Shown here: positions 1 to 13,100 of the stretch, piece by piece | Position numbering within the stretch: the first letter of the stretch is position 1 | Layout of the letters: each line of letters begins with the position of its first letter | Origin: Diplosphaera chodatii | Lineage: Eukaryota > Chlorophyta > Trebouxiophyceae > Prasiolales > Stichococcaceae | Direction: 5' to 3' | NCBI GenBank assembly: GCA_032358165.1 | Contig: JAALGY010000004.1 | Coordinates: 1-64,000 of the forward strand | DNA: 64,000 bases | The notes under the pieces: model-generated | The model's database searches: none | What the model saw: only the letters and a program-made list of their open reading frames with translations | Told to the model about the DNA's origin: nothing | Made by a program: the position numbers and the translations under genes

Positions 1-1264
1 CACATATGTAATGTAGTTTTCACGGTGTTGCATATCTGTGGCAGCCACAAGGATGTGCACACAGCTGTCTCGGATGCGTGCTAATGGTGCTTTAAGCATG
101 CAGTGTGCGGTCTGCAGCTGGCCTACCAGCCATGAAAGCCCTCGTACTCAGCACACACCGACCCTAACCGTGTCTGCTGCCATGCAGAGTTGACCCCAGA
201 TTGGGTCTTGCACATTGGTCAGAACAAAGTGTTGGAGGACGATGTCATCACCCTGCACTACCAAGAGGCTGCTCTTGTCAAGCAAGGTGCGCACAATCAG
301 CTTCTTGTACCGACCAACGCCATCTTGCTTCACAACAGCTGCTCAGGTACACATGCTCTGTTTGTAACAGGACGACACTCTCTGGGGCTGTCTGACCTGA
401 CCTCCACTTTTGCTGTAGGACTGAAGGATGCTCGCATTGGCAAGGTGTACCACATGCCGGGTGGCAGTGATGCGTATGTCGCAGCATTTCGGTCATGGCT
501 GCAGCGCCGTGCAGGCGGCGGACCTTTTGGCCCTCAGGACCAGATCTGGCTGCAGGTCCGGGCTCCAGCAACCAGAACCAGAAGACTGGTGATTCCAAAT
601 GATGGCACGGGTTCAAGTTACCCACCGACTACTATCCACTGCTCGTGCATTGCTGCAACTGGCTGTTCGATGACAGCATCTGGGTTTGTGCCCGCAGGCT
701 GCAGGCCCGCGGCAGCCCCGTGAAGCACTGCTCGACAGATACCACAGCCACACGAAGCACTGCAAAGCATGCAGTGGCGCTCTGCGCAACACACGGCGCA
801 CGATTGCAGCACTCACCATCATCTCGCGGGCGCTTGCATTTGCAGCTGCAGTGGCAGCGGCGGCAGCAGTTGGCGGCGGGGCGGTGGCAGTCGTGCAGGT
901 GCAGACTCCCATTCCTCAGGCTCAAAGCTGTCCGCAGCGCAATGCACCTTTGCAGATGCAGGTTCTTGCATGCATGGTGAAGCAAGTGCTGGGAGGGACT
1001 GGAGGCTTCTGCAACATGGTCGTGCAGGAGTCGGCCGACTCCGCCAGCCAGGGCGGCAGCCTTTTGGTGCAAGTTGCTGGGTGGTTCCTACAGGGTGTAT
1101 ACGGTGTTCTCCCCGACTCTGGCACGGCTGCCGGCTGCATGCTGGAGGCTGCTCTGCTGCTGCTGGGAACATCAGCAGTGGCAGGCTTGCAGCAGGCGCT
1201 GAGGAGACTGGAGGCCAGCTTCATCACCGGGACCTGGCCGCCACCGCGCAATACTGTGACGTGA
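1..1264 (+). CDS. Pheophorbide a oxygenase-like Rieske oxygenase, 3' exons only
   Basis: C-terminal part of a PaO-family protein (Rieske non-haem iron oxygenases of plastid membranes; chlorophyll breakdown or related steps). The upstream exons with the Rieske centre lie outside the window. Phase-consistent exons are 188–346, 419–555 and 698–898, followed by an open stretch to the stop at 1262–1264. The first holds the family signature with QNKVLEDD and a 'LHYQE' block, the second a 'WLQRRAGGGPFG' block, and the third LLDRYHSHTKHCKACSGALR, the Cys-containing block that precedes the C-terminal membrane anchors in PaO proteins. Two hydrophobic Ala/Val/Gly-rich segments follow, as in the family. 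The last exon's acceptor is not fixed. Whether the substrate is pheophorbide a, or this is a TIC55/PTC52-type relative, cannot be told from this portion. Bases 1–187 are intron. Confidence 0.8.
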
Positions 1265-1900
1265 TGACATGCTGCAGCATGCAAGTCAGGACTGCACAGG
1301 TGGTTGCACATAGTTGTCTGGGACAGAGGCCACGCCCCTGTTGGACAGCCTCGTAGGACCGGCACGCTCACATGCTGGTCGAACTGCCGGCACGCATGTT
1401 GCACTGGCTGTGAACTGGGACATTGTGCACAGGAGCCTGGGCACTGACCACATCTTCACGCTGTGCTGATACCATGGGTACATTTGATTTGGTCATCTGT
1501 ACCGTGAAGTTTGCTTGCCTACTTGTGCTAGCCGTCACTTGCTGTGATGGTAGTCAACTTTTGTTCTAGTTCACTGTCAACATATGGTACAGTGTGAACC
1601 CTGCACTACTCACATGTCATTTGTTCGTGTTTTTTTGCTGAAGACGGTTGCAAAAAGGGTCTTTGCGATGCTTCATGTACCATCATCTGCAGAACTACGA
1701 CCGTGTGCACAATATCGTTGCAGCAAAGCCACCTGCACGCAGCAAAGACATCGATCAACGCCAACAGCTGCGCCGGGCATGAGACTACCACTATGGTTTG
1801 AACGACCTGGCAATGGTATGTGATGAGGTACAGCAGCATTCTGCTAACAGTCTGATATCTCATTCGTTCGCCAACCAGCAGTCGCGATAAGGGGCTCACG
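1265..1900. other. Intergenic stretch, no gene recognised
   Basis: Follows the stop codon of the PaO-like gene. Only short, mutually overlapping reading frames are present, with no recognisable motif or convincing splice pattern. It probably holds the 3' UTR of the oxygenase gene and the 5' flank of the next, poorly defined gene. Confidence 0.4.
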
Positions 1901-1919
1901 GACCTTACAGAACATTTAT

Positions 1920-3050
1920 TGAGCTATATTGCTGCTGAAGTCGCGGAGATACAGGCGCAACACGATGGCTGGCAGGGTGCCGAAGACAGCCTGGTGCGGC
2001 GCTGGATGGGCCATGCTAGATTGTAATGTCTGACAATTGGAGATGCTTGTGTTATGCGAAGAGCTGTGGCAACGCTGAACGTCTTGTCAAACCTCAAACA
2101 GCTCAGCTGCCAATTGGCACTGATGTCTGATGACCGAGTGTCCAAAAGTCCAGATGCCACCTGCAGGACGGCGTCGTCGGCACCTGCGCTGAGCAGGCTG
2201 ATCAGCCTGCTGGGAGTCATAGATGGCGCTCTAGCCAACGTCACGGGCACCTGGTTGGCTCCGCTGGCGGCTGCTGTGTATTGGGCAAGTATGGTGTGAA
2301 GATCGTGCATTACTGTTGTTGCGCCCCTAGGCTGTATGCACGTGCCCTACAATATCTACTCCCACTGCTGCTCATGCAGCTGCAGCGACACGCTGCCGCC
2401 AAGTCATACCTCAGTGCAATGGCACAACGACTTCAGGCGGACAATGTTATGTTTCTGGTTCTGCTCCCTGCTTCGGGGTTGCTCCCTGCGTTGGTGGGCG
2501 ACAGAGGCTGCAGCTGTCTCTTGCAGGGTTTGGTGCCGAGGTTGCCATTGGCCGGCTGACACGCCTTACCAGCCTGTGCATGTCAGTGGGCAATGAAACG
2601 ACCCACACGGTGCACTGGAGCTGCAGCTGCCTGAGGTGCGGTGCAGCAGCAGCGGAGTTGGCGGCACGGTCAGCGGCTGACCCCACAGGGCCACAGCAGC
2701 AGCGACGCTGTGGCGCTGCTGTTACATATACATGCAGCATCGGCCTGCAGGAGCTGTCGCTGAACTGCTGGGGACTCTTTGATGACGAGCTAGCAGCGGC
2801 GGCGACTGCTATGCTGCCAGACCTGGGCCGGTTGGAAGTTACTGGATCTGCCAAGGACGTATGGAAGTCGAGTCGGGGTCTGTCGAGCACTGGGCTGACA
2901 GCTCGTTTGACGCTTGTCTTCGGCTGCATGCGGAAAGTCGTGCTGTGGCACTACGCCGATCTGAAAGGGGATCACCTGAGTGTGCAGCTGCCGCATTGGT
3001 AGCCATTCCAGCCCACATGTCGAGTAGTGCCCCAACCAACAGCAGATAGC
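1920..3050 (+). CDS. LRR-like exon fragments (possible F-box/LRR protein)
   Basis: Several plus-strand segments look like leucine-rich repeat exons: LNVLSNLKQLSCQLALMSDD near 2070–2130, GRLTRLTSLCMSVGN near 2550–2600, and LQELSLNCWGLFDDELAAAA near 2750–2810, followed by LPDLGRLEVTG. The spacing and pattern (LxxLxxLxL) suit RNI-type LRR proteins, which are numerous in green algae. I could not connect the pieces into one continuous model, and no start codon or F-box is visible just upstream. It may be a real intron-rich gene or a decaying copy. The strand is supported by the LRR pattern only. Confidence 0.35.
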
Positions 3051-4152
3051 AGCGCCGTCGTCAGGTGGCTGCGGGCAGCCTACCAAACCAAGCATGGCCG
3101 CCAGTCAGAAGGCCAGTTTGCTGTGCAGGAATCTCAGCTCATCGAGTATGGCGATACCATCGTCAACAAGGGGCGTTCGCAAGGCGAAACGCGAATTTGA
3201 CCCCCGTTCTGTTGAGTGTAACCCCGAATGATGTCACACCAGCATAAAGTTCATCGCAGGCGGGCTCTGCACTGTACACCCGAAAATGTGCAGTGTTATA
3301 ACTACACTACCATCCCGTCCGGCCGTTGCCTGGTGGACGAATGGCGTGTCCTACCGATAGGCAACGCGTGTTGTCATTATATATGTTCGCGGTGTGCAAC
3401 CGGCGGACCTCGTGTCTCTGAGTTGCGCAGCCTGCTGTACACCTTCACACCGTAAACTTCCTCAGGTCCTCAGTCGTCGTAGTTTACAAAGATTGAACCA
3501 AGGGCGACTTTAAGGCAAAAGTCGATGCGCGCTACGGCGCCGTCACGACATCGCTGACCGACACCGTCCCAACATGGCATCATTCACATCTTATGACCTT
3601 GTGGCCTGCTGCCTGCGGCCACATCGCGTGAGTTACGACCGGCAGCCTGCCGATTCGACGCTACCCCATCGACCCTCTAGGGCTTTGTTCGGCACACGCA
3701 ACCATCGCTACATATTTGACCCCCTTTGGAGGTCAAATTAAAACCATTGTCACCAGTCCCAGAGGGACGTTTGGGATGTTTCAGACAGGGGATGGCTGGA
3801 ATGGTTGGACTGTCACTACCACGTGAGCATGCAGTCATTCATGATGTTGGTCGGCTGCCCGGAAACTTTGCATGAAAGCCTGTAATAAGACGTGGGATTG
3901 AGCAGGCGCTGGTATCAGATCTCTGAGCTGAGCTGCCCCAGAATGCTAGGATGCATGTTTGCATGCTCTGGATGCTGAGCTCTGCATGGCGAACACATCA
4001 CCTTTCCTTCAGGACGTCAGAATCGCTCCCTGCTCAGCAGCAATCTTTCAGCAAGCAACTTGCGTAGTCCGTGCTCACTACTGAAAATGATGTGGGCGGA
4101 GTATACGCAGCTGTGCAGAGATTGACTGTTGGCTGTGCCACCATGCAATGCA
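3051..4152. other. Stretch without a recognised gene
   Basis: I see no family signature on either strand. Short open stretches exist (for example around 3065–3247 and 3490–3620 on the plus strand) but they lack splice support or similarity I recognise. Composition is less GC-biased than the flanking exons. It could contain remaining exons of the LRR-like gene to the left or be non-coding. Confidence 0.3.
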
Positions 4153-5010
4153 ATGCAATGGCAGTTTGAATGGCGGTGCACGGCGACCAGCACCCTGCCA
4201 GCAGATGTGGTTAGCGCCATGATAGGCAGTGCAGCCCAGGACGATGTGGCATGTTTGCGAAGGGTGTGCCACCCGCTGCGCCGTGCTGTGGAGTCCGCCA
4301 TCATGTGTGTACCATTTATAAGGATGTGGATGCCGCCAAGCTATGCAGCACGACACGGTGTCGTACAGGTGAGTAACAAGCCGTAGTAAGCCTTCTGCAT
4401 AACACTTCACCATTTAGCGTGTCAGTTCGCTCCAGCCGATGCATGTGGCACATGTGCATGGCATGCCACACACCATGTTGCCCTTTCTGTTGCATTTGAC
4501 ACAACGAAAATTTTGCACTGCGTGAAGCTGCAGCACTACTGCACACCGAAGCTGCTGCTGCAATGCCAAAGGCACTTGCGGCCCTGCAACACCTACACTC
4601 TCGACATGCTGTGAGCAATAAGATGACGAAACCCTCCTCTCATCTATTTGCAGGCATTGACGACCCGCAACCTCGAGTCCCTACTGGACACCCTGTGGCA
4701 GCAGGGGTACTTCACACCGGCAACCCCGTGAGTAGCAGATCAGATTGTCATGCCCTGCATCTGAGGCGCCTTGCTCACACGTAACCGGGCAGTTCCTCAA
4801 CTCGTAGCCGAAGCTATGCCTGATGTATGATGCGGACTTACACAGGGTGGTGCAGGTTCTGCCTGGCGTTCTGGGAGTTTGGCACGACCCTCGGGATACT
4901 CGTGTTGCCTGTTACAGACCAGGCGTTGTGGTTACCCCGTGTCAGCGGGCTTGTAAAAAGTCCTGCTGTGCTTCGTAGCTGTTACGAGTATGTTTACCAG
5001 TGTGTATTGT
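4153..5010 (+). CDS. Probable F-box protein with degenerate LRR-like C-terminal part
   Basis: A plus-strand exon with ATG at 4153 contains LPADVVSAMIGSAAQDDVAC followed by LRRVCHPLRRAVES, which fits the F-box pattern (LPxDVxxxIxxxLxxxDxxxLRxVCxxxRxxV), the SKP1-binding helix motif. Likely downstream exons are about 4525–4611 (Ala/Leu-rich, ending at a GTGAGC donor), 4654–4731 (ALTTRNLESLLDTLWQQGYF, ending at GTGAGT), and around 4805–4900 with KLCLMYDADLHRVVQVL. The gene end was not found. F-box proteins recruit substrates to SCF ubiquitin ligases. The assignment rests on the F-box; downstream exons are inferred from splice sites. Confidence 0.45.
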
Positions 5011-5632
5011 GTCATTGGTGAGATCAGCAATTGGTGTTGTAGGCCATCCATGAATATTGGGAAGGCGGTGGGCGCCTCTGGTAGGTGTGCTCATGTGCTT
5101 GTAGAGTTTGTATAGCATTGGTATGCGAATCATGGCGAGTCTTGATGTAAGCTCTGACTGCATAGTTGCTGCTTACATCGCCACAGGCACCTAGCATTGC
5201 TTTTCTTCCAGCGTCTGTCCTTGTTCTCACACTACAGTGAGACAGGGACGTCTCGCCAATAATGTACTGTGCCAGTCTGACTCCAGGTGTGCGGGACCGC
5301 CGCTAGATGGACGTGCAGTGTACCTACTGTTCGTAGCTACTGAGGGGCTCACGTTCCAATGTCCCAGCACAGCCGGCCTACTCACGCCAAGCATTATAAT
5401 CTTGACTGCAGGGGTGATGCCTTGCCAGTGCGCATCTGCATTGCAGCCGACACTGCATCGTCGGCTGCGCATGTCTTGTCATCTTGTGACTCACCCTGCT
5501 TCTTCTCCCCACCAATATTCAGAAACTTCACCTGTTCAAAGCAATGGCGTTCACACAAGCGTATGTTCCATGTTGGCAGAACATGGCAACACAGGCAACT
5601 CCGTGCTCGTGTCAAGTTACCAAGCAACATAT

Positions 5633-6483
5633 TCAACGGCTTACGTGGACACCCTGTGTGACACATTATGATTTCATTGCCTCTCAGACTGAAACAATGC
5701 TGCGTGACGCCGCCACCAGTTGCAGCACGACAGCATTGCATTATACATCGGAAGCTTTGAATCACCTGTGAAACCAGCTGGCCAGTGCTCTTCCGCCGTA
5801 TCAGCACGTCAATGGTTGCGATCGATTGACCCACCTGCAAAGACCACCACCGAAGGCATGATACAGCGGACTTGTCCTTTAGGCACAGCGAGACCGGGTC
5901 CATGCAGCTGCTCACAGACCACTCTCAGGACCACACGCAACATTCAGCTGAAACTGAGTACCTTCACAACCCGCGCATCAACCTCAGCATCCTCGCCGCC
6001 CGGCATTGCCGAGATGTAGTTGACGCTGATGCTTAATGAGACGCCTGACTTCAGCGACATGGTCACCAGGGCCGCGGAGCCGACTGTATCCACCACCGTG
6101 GCTGCACGATGAGCAAGTTGGTGAACTGAGAGCGTATGAACATATGAGCGCACCGGTGCAGGCTGTTCCCGATCTCGGGCTGATGCATGGCGCAGATGGA
6201 CAGTGGAAAGATTCAAGGCATGACGCAACGCGAGCAACATGCGTTGAGTTACTGCCGATCAAGAAAATTCGGCGCACCAGTTGCGCCGCCATGCAATGTG
6301 CCATATCTGCAGATGTCCATCAAATGTGATCATCACACATGCGTTGTCACATATGTTGGCCACTGACATGGAGTGCGCCAAGCACCTGTTCTGGACCCGA
6401 GGTTCCACTGGCAGCGTGCATGTCAAGCGACCATGCGAAGTCTTGATGTCTTTGAGGCCTTGTAGCGCAGTGTGGTCGAAGCA
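5633..6483 (-). CDS. Hotdog-fold acyl-CoA thioesterase (ACOT13/PaaI-like)
   Basis: Small hotdog-fold thioesterase hydrolysing acyl-CoA-type thioesters. Five phase-consistent exons, in order of translation: 6386–6483, 6278–6306, 5962–6101, 5766–5834 and 5633–5653 (TGA at 5633–5635). The second exon, only 29 nt, encodes the catalytic YGTLHGGAT block. The next has TATVVDTVGSAALVTMSL with the family Asp, then GVSLSISVNYISAMPGGEDA, and the fourth has the SIATIDVLIRRKSTGQLV strand. The residues corresponding to human ACOT13 Asn50, His56, Asp65 and Ser83 all appear, with Asn and His at the same spacing as in human. The protein ends GVHVSR, like the short G-x-H tail of relatives. The 5' coding exon is uncertain; a candidate lies between about 6540 and 6660. 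It is transcribed divergently from the DNA-PKcs homologue. Confidence 0.8.
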
Positions 6484-7175
6484 CTGCGTGCCACAGACAT
6501 AGGGTGAAGGCGGTCAGAGGTGCGCATGTGCGGGGTAGGTCACCACGCCAGCAGCGAGGTGTCTTGCTTTGATACTGCACCGTCTGTCGTGAGTTACCGG
6601 ATCGTCCTGGGTCAGGTGTTGCAGCCAGATCCTTCCTGCTTCATGCCGTTGCATGCTGAGCTGGCCCACCGCTGTTACACTCTGCTGCTTGCAGGTTGAG
6701 CCGACTCTGCAGCCCGCCGATACGCTGCAGACAGAACGTCTCCCGCTCACCTTAGCTGTGCACAAAGCAGGCCACTATGCTGCTGTATCACGGCAAGCGC
6801 CTAGTCCGCAAAAGGTGTGCCGCACCGGCCAATGAGCTTACAATCACAGTGGCCACCAGCAAGCTGCGCCGATGCACTGCTCGAGATCGCAATGGTATAC
6901 CCGATGCGGACCCGGTGCGGAGGTGGTTGTATCGTTGTGGCACATCGTGCATTATGTAGAAATGTGATGTTCCTGTGACAAACGCTGATGTCAGCATGGT
7001 CTGCATGCTCGGTTTCCCAGGACATCAAGGTTGCAACTTTTGCAGCAAGCGCCCCTTTTCAGTCGCATCCAATGCAAGGGTTGTCCAGATGAGCAATAGG
7101 ATGCAAGTGTTGATCTATCCGGCTTTCCCGATGATGACTGCATGCTGATATGAGTGCATTGAGAACACCGCAACA
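6484..7175. promoter_or_regulatory. Divergent 5' region between thioesterase and DNA-PKcs homologue
   Basis: This segment separates two divergently oriented genes. It should contain the first coding exon of the thioesterase (minus strand, probably within 6540–6660) and both promoters. No TATA box or other defined element stands out, and the open frames are short. Confidence 0.3.
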
Positions 7176-10100
7176 ATGGATCTGGTGAAGTGCCGCGCGC
7201 TGCTGCAGTCCTTGCAGAGCTATGGCGTCGCTGCAGGTGGTGCGGATGATGCGCTGGAGTGGTGGCACACGATCATGCAGGTCGTCAAGAATGCATGCGA
7301 CACTGAGGAGGATCGGGCAGTGGCGGCGTCGCTGCTCTTCGATGCCAACATTGGCATCCTGCGGTTCTGCAAGTCCTCCATCGCTGCGCAGGGTGCGCCG
7401 CATGGTGATGACCATCCTGCACACTGCGATAGCGGTGACACCCACTGCGCCCACACCACCGTAGCCCAGGCTGCGCTACGATGATCATTGCACCCTGCAG
7501 ACAATCATGATGTCCCTGATGTCCTCCGGTCGTGTTGCAGACAAGGATGGCGCCAAGACACGGCAGGAGGTGTGGGCGTGGCTGGCTACCTTCCTTGATG
7601 AGCTGTCGCGTGACGCCGTCGCAGCGCACGCCACATGTGTGAAAAAAGCCATGTTCTACATCTGTTTCGACATCTGTCTCGGAGAGCATGGCCAGCTGCA
7701 TGTAAAAGTGTCATCAGATGGCATGCGGTGGCGTACTGACATTAGTTCCCCGCTGTTGCAGACATAACAGCAGAGGCCATATGGTGTTTCAAATCAGAGC
7801 CAGCCGCCAACACACGGTCCGCAATACTAGGCTGTCTGCAGACGCTGATTGAGCTGCGGAGGCCTGAGGGTCAAGGTGGCACTGCAGCTGCAGCCGTGGC
7901 AGCTGGCGGCGGCGGCAGTGGCATTGTTCCTGCAGCACCGGATGGTTACTCACCTGCCGAGGTGGTCGAGATGGCAAATCAGCTTCAACACCAATACATT
8001 CGCAACAAGGTCCTGACACCCACAGTGCAGGGAGAGCTGCTGCAGACGCTGGGCATGCTGCCGGAGCTCGGCGGCCAGGTATGCGGGCACTGTGCATGCA
8101 CACATGTGACTTGGCCCTACAGTGCATGCACGGCAGCTGCCCTGCAGCACGGGCTACACGGCGCTACTGACCCTGAACCTTGTTTGGGAGATGTACGGGC
8201 TGCTGATGGGTCATGGTTGCATTGCAGGCCTTCGCAGCAGACGGCCCGTTTTCAGCATCTTGGCTTCTAGACGAGGGCCAGGGTGTGCTGCGAGGACCAG
8301 AAAGCAAGAAGGCTGCGCGAGCGGGTGCTATTGCCGGCATATCCTCTGCACTTTCGCTCATACAGGCAAGCAGCTGAGGATATGTTGGAAAGCATGTGCA
8401 CAGGTTTCCAACATTGTGCTATTGTCTGCCAGTGTAGAGCACATGAAGTTGAAGACAGGATCTGCTCTGGCTGCAGGACATATCGCCAGCTCTCTGTCTG
8501 CAGCTGTTCGAGGATCTGCTGGAGGTGACTAAGCCTGCAGAGGTCGCCAAAGCAAGTCGATACAGCAAGCTGAAGGCAGCTCTGCGGATGCTCCACATCA
8601 ATGCTGAACGCTTCGGCGCCCTCATGCTGAGTGTCGACAAGGTCTACAAGGACAAGACGGCTGCTCATACGCTTTTTGAGAGTAAGTCAATATGCATAGG
8701 TGCAGCTTCATTGATTTTCATTGATTTTGACTTCAGGTTTCATGTTCGTGCCCTGTGCTTGCCTGTTGCTCTAAACACTTCACGGTGACGTGCGCAGGTT
8801 TGATAATGCTCAAACAGCATGGCAACAAGCCTGTCAGGTGCTTCCGAAACATGCCGAGCGCAGTGCATGCCTGCATGGTGCTCGCCTGGTCTATGTCATC
8901 TAATGACAGTGTACGCCTTTGAACGTGCAGAGAGGCAGCAGATGCTGCACTTGTAACTTTCTTGCAGCAGGTACGGTGCTGGTCCCTCGTATGTGGTGCA
9001 TACTTCATCAACATCTCATCGTCTTCAAGCTTTGACATTGGTGCACTGGTCCCTGGCAGCTTGCACGAGAGCTTTGCAAGGAGGGCGCCCACGATGGTGT
9101 GGACCGGGCGGCAATCCATAAGTGCGGAATGTGTGTTGTGCGTGCAAACTACATGATATTGACTGCGCAGTTTGCATCCCAGTATATGTCACGTTTTATG
9201 GCTGACCAACACTGCAATCTGTGTGCGGGTGCAGGAAGCTGCTGAGCGACTTGACCAGCATTGTGTCGGACCGCAAGGCGAGCGGACGAGGTGTTGCAAC
9301 TGCAGTGCGCGGCATCGGGGAGCTGGCGGCACCCACCCTGAAGTTCTATGGCCAGGAGGTGCGCATGCATGATGATTTGCCGTCATGTAGAGGCTAAGCT
9401 CCGCTGTCTTTTTGGATCCACCAGCACAGGATGGCAGATTATTGCTGCAACCCTCGACTTGCATTGAGCAGTGCATCATGTGCAGGGCCTCCACAACATG
9501 GTTGCACGCTTGACGCCGCTGGCGCAGCAGCGTGCCCTGCTGCAGCAGGTGTCCGACCTGCAGGCCAACAAGCTGGGCAACGAGGTGCGTTTTGACATCA
9601 AGGCTGGGTGTGGAAGTGCTGCCAACACAATATGCGGCTTGCATGCTCTGACATGTATCCAGGTGTTCTGCGCAGGTCGAGCTGCTGCAGGCATTGGCCA
9701 GCCTGGTTACACTACTGGAGGACGTCGATGCAGCCTGCCTGCAGCTTTGCTCCCAGGTACAGCCCTGAGCAGGCAACAATTATTTGTCAAATGTCGAACA
9801 CTGCCTGCCATGCCAGGTGAACAACAGCATGACTGCCACACACGAGAACTGGACACTCTGCCAATATTACCTTTTCTTTTGTAGGTAATGGAAGCGGTTG
9901 TCAGCGCCTATGTCCACCTGTGGGCTAAGCAGCGCGCTGCCGTGCACGCTGCGCTGGCTGCGCTGCTGTCGGCGCTCGGCTCCAAGGCCGCGGCGCTGCA
10001 GGACATGCTGCAGCGGCTGGTAACCTCGCTGCTGGCTGCCACACTGGCCGAGCCAGACCCCGACACCCTACTTGGTGATCGCGCAGGGCTGACTTTGCCA

Positions 10101-13100
10101 CCAGTGCTGCTTAGGCGGGCCAGCCTGCGCTTTTGAAACTTGACATCCTTTGGCGCCTCAAGCTTGCCACGTATTGCCCTCCTTGCAGGGCCAGCTGCCA
10201 TGGACGGCGAACTGGAGGCTCCCTGGCGGACCTACATCCACTGCTGGCAGGCGCTTCTGCAGGGCTCAGCAGCAGTAGTGAGTCCTGCAGTAGGCACGGT
10301 TCTGGTCGGGGATCCTGTATGCGTCACTTTGCAGCATTCACCTTGAACCTGCTTGTTGCAGCAGCTCATGCATCCATGCAGGAAAACCAGCACTGGCGAC
10401 ATGGCCTGTATGACGCGCTGATGCAAGCAGTCATGAGTGCAGTGGACAGCCTGAACCTGGCATACCATGCAGCACGGCAGAACCAGGTACTCTTATGGGT
10501 CCTTGGCCACATGCATTGTGGCATGCGTTGGTAATTGACACTAGAAACACGTTGATCGTAGCAATGCGCTGAGATGCATGTGCTGTCATGATAGGGCGAT
10601 GGTGAGGAGGAGGTTGAGACTCTTGCAATTGGCTTTGGTCTACAGGCGGCAAACATCAGTGACATGCGGGTGGGAGTGATGCGAATATTGCAGACAGGAT
10701 GCTCCTCCGCCTGGGGTCAACAACTTTGTTTCCTCTTGATGGCAGAGTGTGAACATCCGCAGGCGTTCATCAACCTGCAAGCCTTCGTGGCAACGCTGCT
10801 GCCGGCACTTGGTCCCGCAGCTTTTCGCCCCTGGGCGTACACCTTTACACTGCGCATGGTGGCAGCATCAGAGCGGCTGCCGCAGCTGTCAGGCTTCTAT
10901 CATCTCATCACCACAGCAATGCAGCTGGCAGATGCTGCAGGCCTGATCGACTCGCAGCAGGCATGGCTTGGTACATCTTACTCGTGTGCATTTCCGGCCA
11001 CTATGCAGCATCTATCGTCGACTGTCGATTGACAGCTGCAAGGTGTTGTGTCGAGTGCAGTTTCACCACATGCAGGAGATTGCAGATGCTACAGCGCACA
11101 GCTCGAGGCTCGTGCCGATGCTCTCAGCGTATCTGCATGACCTGCTGGCCGCCTCGCGCCAGTATTCGGACGAGCTGTTGGCCGCCGCACTGAAGCTGCT
11201 ACTTTCTGCGCCCGTGTCTGTGCTGCCGCCCCAGGTTGGCCATGTATGCATCGCCGGCGTGCCTGTGGCATTGTGCTGCGTGTGATTGGCATAAGATCGT
11301 GTTATTCCCAAGTGTAACGGCTGCTTCGCAGGATGTTGTGATGGCTTTGCAGAGGGCCCTGACCCTCGGGCTGCAGTATGGCCCCATGGCAGACATTGCT
11401 GTGACGGCCCTGGAGCGCTGGGAGCGTGACCGGTCCCAGGTCTGAGGCACCGACTGCTAGCTGTCACATACACTCATCAAACAGATGTGGAAGCCTATTT
11501 GACTGGTGTGTGGCCTCACTGATAGTAATGCATCTGAATGCTCCACATACTACTGTTCGATTGTGCAGGTGTTGCGGCAGCTGGCAACTCATATACTGCC
11601 GCTGTTGGAACCATACTTGTTTGAAGCGTTAGACATGGAGCCGGCAGCAGTCGATGCTGCAGAGCAAGGCGCGTCAGTTGCAGGCTTGCTACCTGCACTG
11701 TCTTCAAGCCTGCTCAATGAAGGCCTGCACGCGCCAGCTAGATGCGAGGGCTGATGCACGGCGTCTGCCTTTTAGCACAGACGGTGACCTCGGTGGGGAG
11801 GAAGCAGGAGGTGAGGAGGATGTGCTGGAGGCGCAGCGCGAGGCAGGCAAGGAAGCACGCTTCATCCAGCGGGGCGCAGCGGCCGCTGCCCGGCGTGCAC
11901 AGCTGCGGCGGCAAGAGGTGTGACTTCAGGCTTCAGCTGCACAGTATACGCATTGATTTCAGATGCCGTGCCGATTGCATGATCTGCACTGACCCTGAAT
12001 GCGCGTGCAAACCTTAGGTCGCACATCAGGCAGGCAACACTTTTCGGGTCAAGCTCTCCTAGCCTGCTGACAACCTGCTCCAGGGTCTGCGTGTGTTGCG
12101 GCCTCGCATCCTGGCGTTCCTCGGGCGCTGTGGCGCAGCTGCGGAGACAATAGCACGCTCGGCCGCACTGCAGATGCCGGCCAGCAGTGAAACAGCTGCT
12201 CCCAGCCATAGTGCCAGCAGCCAGGCAACTGATGCGCTGCTACAATGGGATCTCCACCGCCGTGTAGGCCTGATGCTGCCATTTGGCGACATCGGCCAGC
12301 TTCAGCTGTGGCTGGACCCTCTGCTGCCACAGGTATGGTGGAAATGTTGTCATGACGGCCAAGATTGATTGCAGCCTGCTGTTGCAAGCTGCACAACAGG
12401 ATGTTTGATGCTGCTGTGCAGATCGCCCGCATAGCAGAGCACGGTGCAGATCGTGCTGCTCGTGTGGCTGCCTGCGAGTTCCTGCATGCCGCGACGTTGT
12501 GGTTGATCGGTAAGCCTGAGCCACATCTTGTCTGTCCTCAGTGTGTCATGGATGCCACCAGCTTTGGCGGGCTGTCCTCGGAGCCCCATGACGCAACACA
12601 ATGGGTTGCAGGTACCAATGCCAAGTCGGCTGCATCTATCGACAAGCAGGAGTTCGACAGCACACCGACGCCTTTCCATAAGCTCATGCAACGCCTCTTT
12701 CCAGTCATTCTGCGCCTCGCTGTCAGCCAGGTATGCAAGCTGCGGCAACTGTGCGAGAGTTTGCTCAACCACTTCATGTTGCTGATACAACGGCATGCTG
12801 AGGTGCCAGCGTGAGCACGTAGGAACAAGTGGCCAGGCAGCTGTTCAGCGATCTGTCAGTGTCACTCGTGCACTGGCTGACAGCCTCCGCGCGCAGGTGC
12901 TGCCTTAGTGCACTGTGCTGTTGCTGCACTATCAAGGCTGTCTGCTGTGCAGAGCGAGTGACAGGGCTCACGTGCAACCGAACATGCATGCAGGGAGGCT
13001 GCTGAGCCGATGGCATTCCTTGATGCGACCATTGACGGCCTGGTAAGACTTGGTACCCTGCTGCCCCAGTCCTGTTTGGGCACCTGGTACCAGCAACATG

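Noticed and set aside
3480..3800. Possible retroelement fragment (short open stretch with basic residues)
   Set aside because: I found no reverse transcriptase, integrase or terminal repeat motif in the translations; the evidence is too weak to call.
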